NCBI RefSeq assembly: GCF_000420665.1
Contig: NZ_ATVJ01000001.1
Coordinates: forward strand, 1 to 64,000
Direction: 5' to 3'
DNA: 64,000 bases
From: Ponticaulis koreensis DSM 19734
GTDB lineage: Bacteria; Pseudomonadota; Alphaproteobacteria; Caulobacterales; Hyphomonadaceae
The notes beneath the pieces are model-generated. The model made no database searches, had not been told where the DNA came from, and was given only the letters and a program-made list of their open reading frames with translations. Shown here in pieces: positions 61,149-64,000 of the stretch (position 1 is the first letter of the stretch; each line of letters opens with the position of its first letter). The position numbers and the translations under genes were made by a program.

Positions 61149-61721
61149 TTAGTCTTTCGCACGTTCCATATAAGTGGAATCTTCTGTGTTCACGACAACA
61201 CGTGTGCCAGCATCAATGTGCGGAGGCACCATTACGCGAACGCCAATGTCAGTCATCGCAGGCTTGTAAGAAGAAGACGCTGTCTGGCCTTTAACAACCG
61301 GCTCTGTCTCAGTGATTTCGACCGTGATGCTCTTAGGCAGTGTGATGGACACCGGCTCGCCGTTGAACATCTGCAGGATGCAGGTCATGTTTTCCTGCAG
61401 GAATGGTGCGCTGTCGCCAAGCATCGTGCCAGATACGTAGACCTGCTCGAATGTCTCAGGGTGCATGAAGACGTAGTTATCGCCATCCATGTAGAGATAT
61501 GTGTGATCGACTTCCTCAACGAATGCTTTTTCCAGCTTTTCCTGAGTCTTCGTCGTGATTACAGACTTGATGCCATCAGAAATGCGGCGCATCTCGATAG
61601 TGGTGGTCGGTGTACCTTTACCCGGACGGAAAGATTCTGCTTTCAGAACGACGTAAAGTTGCCCATCCGTGTGTTCAATAATGTTTCCCTTGCGAATATT
61701 CGCTGCGACTTCAACGGCCAT
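61149..61721 (-). CDS. efp: Elongation factor P
   Basis: The 190-residue protein has the three OB-like domains of EF-P. The tip loop ESFRPGKGTPTT carries Lys35, the residue beta-lysylated by EpmA, and the C-terminus has VRVMVPPHIDAGTRVVVNTE. EF-P enters stalled ribosomes to help form Pro-Pro bonds. It is divergent from epmA, whose product modifies it, and a 17-proline protein is encoded at 51368-54373. Confidence 0.97.
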   Translation of the reverse strand: MAVEVAANIRKGNIIEHTDGQLYVVLKAESFRPGKGTPTTTIEMRRISDGIKSVITTKTQEKLEKAFVEEVDHTYLYMDGDNYVFMHPETFEQVYVSGTMLGDSAPFLQENMTCILQMFNGEPVSITLPKSITVEITETEPVVKGQTASSSYKPAMTDIGVRVMVPPHIDAGTRVVVNTEDSTYMERAKD

Positions 61722-61868
61722 GAGGTTTTCCCGTGTTGCCCGCTAAGGGGCTGGTGGTGTAGAGCGCTCCGGTAACGGAGCAGCAGGTCTGGCCACCGCC
61801 ATACCGTCTTAAGGCGCTTTCGCCAAGCTCCCAGTTGAGTAATTCGTTTTGAAGCGGAGCACGCGCAA

Positions 61869-62894
61869 ATGACAGGTGATCCATTCTGGCATCCGGATCG
61901 TCATGCAGACCGCCGCCCATTCCTGACTGCGCGCCGAACGGTCAAACGCGCTCTGGAAGACTGGTTTGAAGATGAAGGTTTCACTCAGGTCGAGTGTTCT
62001 GCGCTGCAAACCTCGCCCGGAAACGAAACCCATCTCCAGGCCTTCAAAACAGATTATCGCGATGACACAGGCGCCCAGAAGCCGCTTTATCTCCACACTT
62101 CGCCAGAGTTTTCCTGCAAAAAGCTTTTAAGTGCGGGCGAAACGCAGATCGTTGATTTTGCCCGTGTTTATCGCAATGGCGAGGTCAGCCCGCTCCATTC
62201 ACCCGAGTTCACCATGATCGAGTGGTACCGCACAGGCGCGTCTCTTGAGGACGTCATCAAAGATACAGTCGAGCTTTGCCGGACCGCGGCCAAGACCATG
62301 CGGACAAAGGTGTTTGAATGGAAAGGTCGGGTATGTGACCCGTTCATTCCGGTCGAGCTTCTGTCTTTGTCAGATGCGTTTCTCGTCTTTGCCCATATCG
62401 ATTTGGAACTCGTACTCGACGACCGTGATCTGTTCGCAGATTTCGCGATTGAGGCCGGCATTGGCATTTCAAAAGATGCGAGCTGGTCTGATATTTTCTC
62501 GGCTGTTCTGGTGTCCAAAATCGAACCGAAACTTGGAAACGGCCAACTTACCGTGCTCTATCGCTACCCGATCTGTGAAGCAGCGCTTGCACGCGCCTGC
62601 GAAGACGATCCGCGCTTTGCTGACCGGTTTGAACTCTATGCCTGCGGTATCGAACTCGCGAACGGCTTTCACGAGCTCACCGATCCGGAAGAGCAACGCG
62701 CACGTTTTGAAGACGACATGGCGCTGAAAGAAAAGCTCTATGGCGAGCGTTACCCGCTCGACGAAGACTTCCTGAAAGCGCTTGAAACCATGCCAGATGC
62801 CAGCGGCGTGGCGCTCGGCTTTGAACGTATCGCGATGCTCGCAGCAAAAGCACCAAGCGTGCATCATATGATCTGGACACCTTTCGAGGCATGA
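61869..62894 (+). CDS. epmA: EF-P lysine ligase EpmA (PoxA/GenX)
   Basis: The 341-residue protein is a truncated class II lysyl-tRNA synthetase without anticodon domain. Motif 2 lies at YLHTSPEFSCKKLLSAGETQ and FARVYRNGEVSPLHSPEFTM; motif 3 at GVALGFERIAMLA. It attaches beta-lysine to EF-P. It overlaps epmB by 4 nt and is divergent from efp across 147 bp. Confidence 0.95.
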   Translation: MTGDPFWHPDRHADRRPFLTARRTVKRALEDWFEDEGFTQVECSALQTSPGNETHLQAFKTDYRDDTGAQKPLYLHTSPEFSCKKLLSAGETQIVDFARVYRNGEVSPLHSPEFTMIEWYRTGASLEDVIKDTVELCRTAAKTMRTKVFEWKGRVCDPFIPVELLSLSDAFLVFAHIDLELVLDDRDLFADFAIEAGIGISKDASWSDIFSAVLVSKIEPKLGNGQLTVLYRYPICEAALARACEDDPRFADRFELYACGIELANGFHELTDPEEQRARFEDDMALKEKLYGERYPLDEDFLKALETMPDASGVALGFERIAMLAAKAPSVHHMIWTPFEA

Positions 62895-63931
62895 GCTCAC
62901 GCCCGCTCTCCTCACCTGTCGCGCTAGCCAGTGCCGGACTGGTCTCTGACGAGGAAGCAGACGCGCTGAAACCTGTTGCGGACCGTTACGCCATCGCGGT
63001 GACGCCGTTTCTGGCAAACCGTATCGAACGTGACGACCCATCTGACCCCATCGCGCGTATGTTCGTCCCCTCACCTGCCGAGTTGGTGCGCCTGCCAGAG
63101 GAGCTGAACGACCCGATTGGCGATGAGAGCCATTCACCGGTTGCCGGTATCGTCCACCGCTACCCGAACCGGGTTTTGCTGAAGCCTGTCGCAGTCTGCC
63201 CTGTATACTGCCGCTTTTGCTTTCGCCGCGAAATGGTCGGGCCAGACCTTGGCGACACGCTCACGCCAGCGGAACTCGACGCCGCGCTCAATTATGTTCG
63301 AAGCCAGCCGGAGGTAAAGGAAGTCATCCTGACAGGCGGCGATCCGTTCATGCTGTCGGCCAAACGCGCGCGTTCCCTCACTGACGCGATTGCAGATATT
63401 CCGCACGTCAAAATCATTCGCTGGCACACGCGCATGCCGGTCGCCGACCCTGCTCGCATTACTCCGGAATTTATCGACGGATTAAAAGCTGATGGCGTCG
63501 CGACCTATGTCTCAATCCATATCAATCATATGCAAGAACTGTCAGACGAAACCAAAGCCGCAGCCCGCCTGATGGCAGATGCGGGCATCGCTCTCGTGTC
63601 TCAGACCGTTCTGCTCAACGGTATCAACAATTCGGTTGCGGCGCTGTCTAACCTGTTCGAAGCACTCACAGAAAACCTGATCCGCCCTTACTATTTGCAC
63701 CATCCAGACCTTGCCCCCGGCACATCGCATTTTCGTGTGAGCGTAGACGAAGGCCGCGCCCTTTACGATGCGGTTCGCGACCGCGTCAGCGGATTGTCTG
63801 TGCCACGCTATGTCATCGACATTCCGGGCGGCGTCTCCAAAGCTAATGCCGCTCAGTCCGACCTGCGCGAGACGCCAGATGGCCCGGCTCTGCGCGGCCG
63901 TGACGGTAAACTTCATCCCTATAAGATCTGA
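62891..63931 (+). CDS. epmB: EF-P lysine 2,3-aminomutase EpmB (YjeK)
   Basis: The 346-residue radical SAM protein has the CxxxCxxC cluster motif (CPVYCRFCFRREMVGPD), the SAM-binding VKEVILTGGDPFMLS and the PLP Lys region (YVIDIPGGVSKANAAQ). It makes (R)-beta-lysine for EpmA. EpmC, the hydroxylase of the enterobacterial pathway, is not in the window. Confidence 0.95.
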   Translation: MSSRPLSSPVALASAGLVSDEEADALKPVADRYAIAVTPFLANRIERDDPSDPIARMFVPSPAELVRLPEELNDPIGDESHSPVAGIVHRYPNRVLLKPVAVCPVYCRFCFRREMVGPDLGDTLTPAELDAALNYVRSQPEVKEVILTGGDPFMLSAKRARSLTDAIADIPHVKIIRWHTRMPVADPARITPEFIDGLKADGVATYVSIHINHMQELSDETKAAARLMADAGIALVSQTVLLNGINNSVAALSNLFEALTENLIRPYYLHHPDLAPGTSHFRVSVDEGRALYDAVRDRVSGLSVPRYVIDIPGGVSKANAAQSDLRETPDGPALRGRDGKLHPYKI

Positions 63932-63937
63932 CCGCCC

Positions 63938-64000
63938 ATGCTTTCGACGCTTTTCACCGTTCTGCCCGTCTTCGGGCTCATTCTGGCTGGCTGGGCGGCT
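63938..64000 (+). CDS. AEC-family (auxin efflux carrier) transporter, 5' end only
   Basis: The first 21 codons (MLSTLFTVLPVFGLILAGWAA) match the N-terminal helix of AEC-type membrane transporters, where VLPVFxLIxxGW is common. It begins 7 nt after epmB. The rest is outside the window, so identity is tentative. Confidence 0.55.
   Translation, partial: MLSTLFTVLPVFGLILAGWAA

Overview
The window is about 64 kb of a Gram-negative alphaproteobacterial chromosome. The closest style is Caulobacterales/Hyphomonadaceae (stalked or budding marine bacteria). This rests on the complete Entner-Doudoroff operon, valine-catabolic genes, TonB-box-like EIVVTG motif, moderate-high GC and many short overlapping operons. 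The genus is an inference and not proven here. No rRNA, CRISPR array or prophage is visible. I could not support any specific promoter sequence.

Region 1 (1-4688, minus): a giant RHS/YD-repeat protein whose 3' end, including any toxin tip, lies beyond the left edge. A block of three tandem beta-domains interrupts its YD repeats.

Region 2 (4968-25283): a flagellum-type system built as two convergent operons. The plus-strand operon is fliQ-fliR-flhB-flhA-TPR gene. The minus-strand operon runs flgF-flgG-flgA-flgH-flgI-flgB-flgC-fliE-fliF-(fliG slot)-fliH-fliI-fliJ-fliK-flgD-flgE-fliM-like-fliN-fliO-fliP-sigma28-like-TPR-like-hypothetical. It encodes export gate, ATPase complex, rod, P- and L-rings and hook. 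No flagellin, cap, hook-filament junction, MotA/B, FlhF/G or canonical FliG is present in the window. FliF is short (374 aa), the fliG position holds a 123-aa unknown, the FliM homologue keeps only a C-terminal SpoA-like domain, and FlgH lacks a lipobox. It may be a divergent secondary flagellum with parts elsewhere, or a flagellum-derived export/hook-basal-body machine. This is the best candidate for an undescribed system.

Region 3 (25284-31412): an accessory island with no metabolic genes. It holds a RAYT (REP-associated tyrosine transposase) gene in inverted REPs, at least four more REP-type elements of one shared architecture, and two displaced polymorphic-toxin cassettes. One is a Hint-HNH toxin tip with a candidate immunity gene. 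The other is an unknown toxin remnant with a pentapeptide-like partner. Both toxin fragments are cut off upstream exactly at REP elements.

Region 4 (31413-37746): a LysR regulator divergent from a five-gene operon (mmsA, enoyl-CoA hydratase, acyl-CoA dehydrogenase, 3-hydroxyisobutyryl-CoA hydrolase, mmsB) that takes isobutyryl-CoA from valine to propionyl-CoA.

Region 5 (37750-46605): a remnant of a sodium:sugar symporter, then the Entner-Doudoroff operon zwf-pgl-edd-glk-eda from glucose to pyruvate plus glyceraldehyde 3-phosphate. Small membrane proteins, a GNAT enzyme and the NAD(P)HX repair enzyme Nnr follow, closed by a bidirectional terminator.

Region 6 (46628-49934, minus): galE and gmd-fcl for UDP-galactose and GDP-L-fucose, surface-glycan precursors.

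Region 7 (50071-64000): tRNA with CAT anticodon, an Lrp/AsnC regulator, an ExbD-like fragment, and a 1001-aa secreted VIT/vWA/TPR protein with a 17-proline run. Then come GNAT, ABC-F (YheS-like), MFS drug exporter, GFA, GST and other household genes. The window ends with efp divergent from epmA-epmB, the EF-P beta-lysylation pathway that relieves ribosome stalling at polyproline, and the first codons of an AEC-family transporter.
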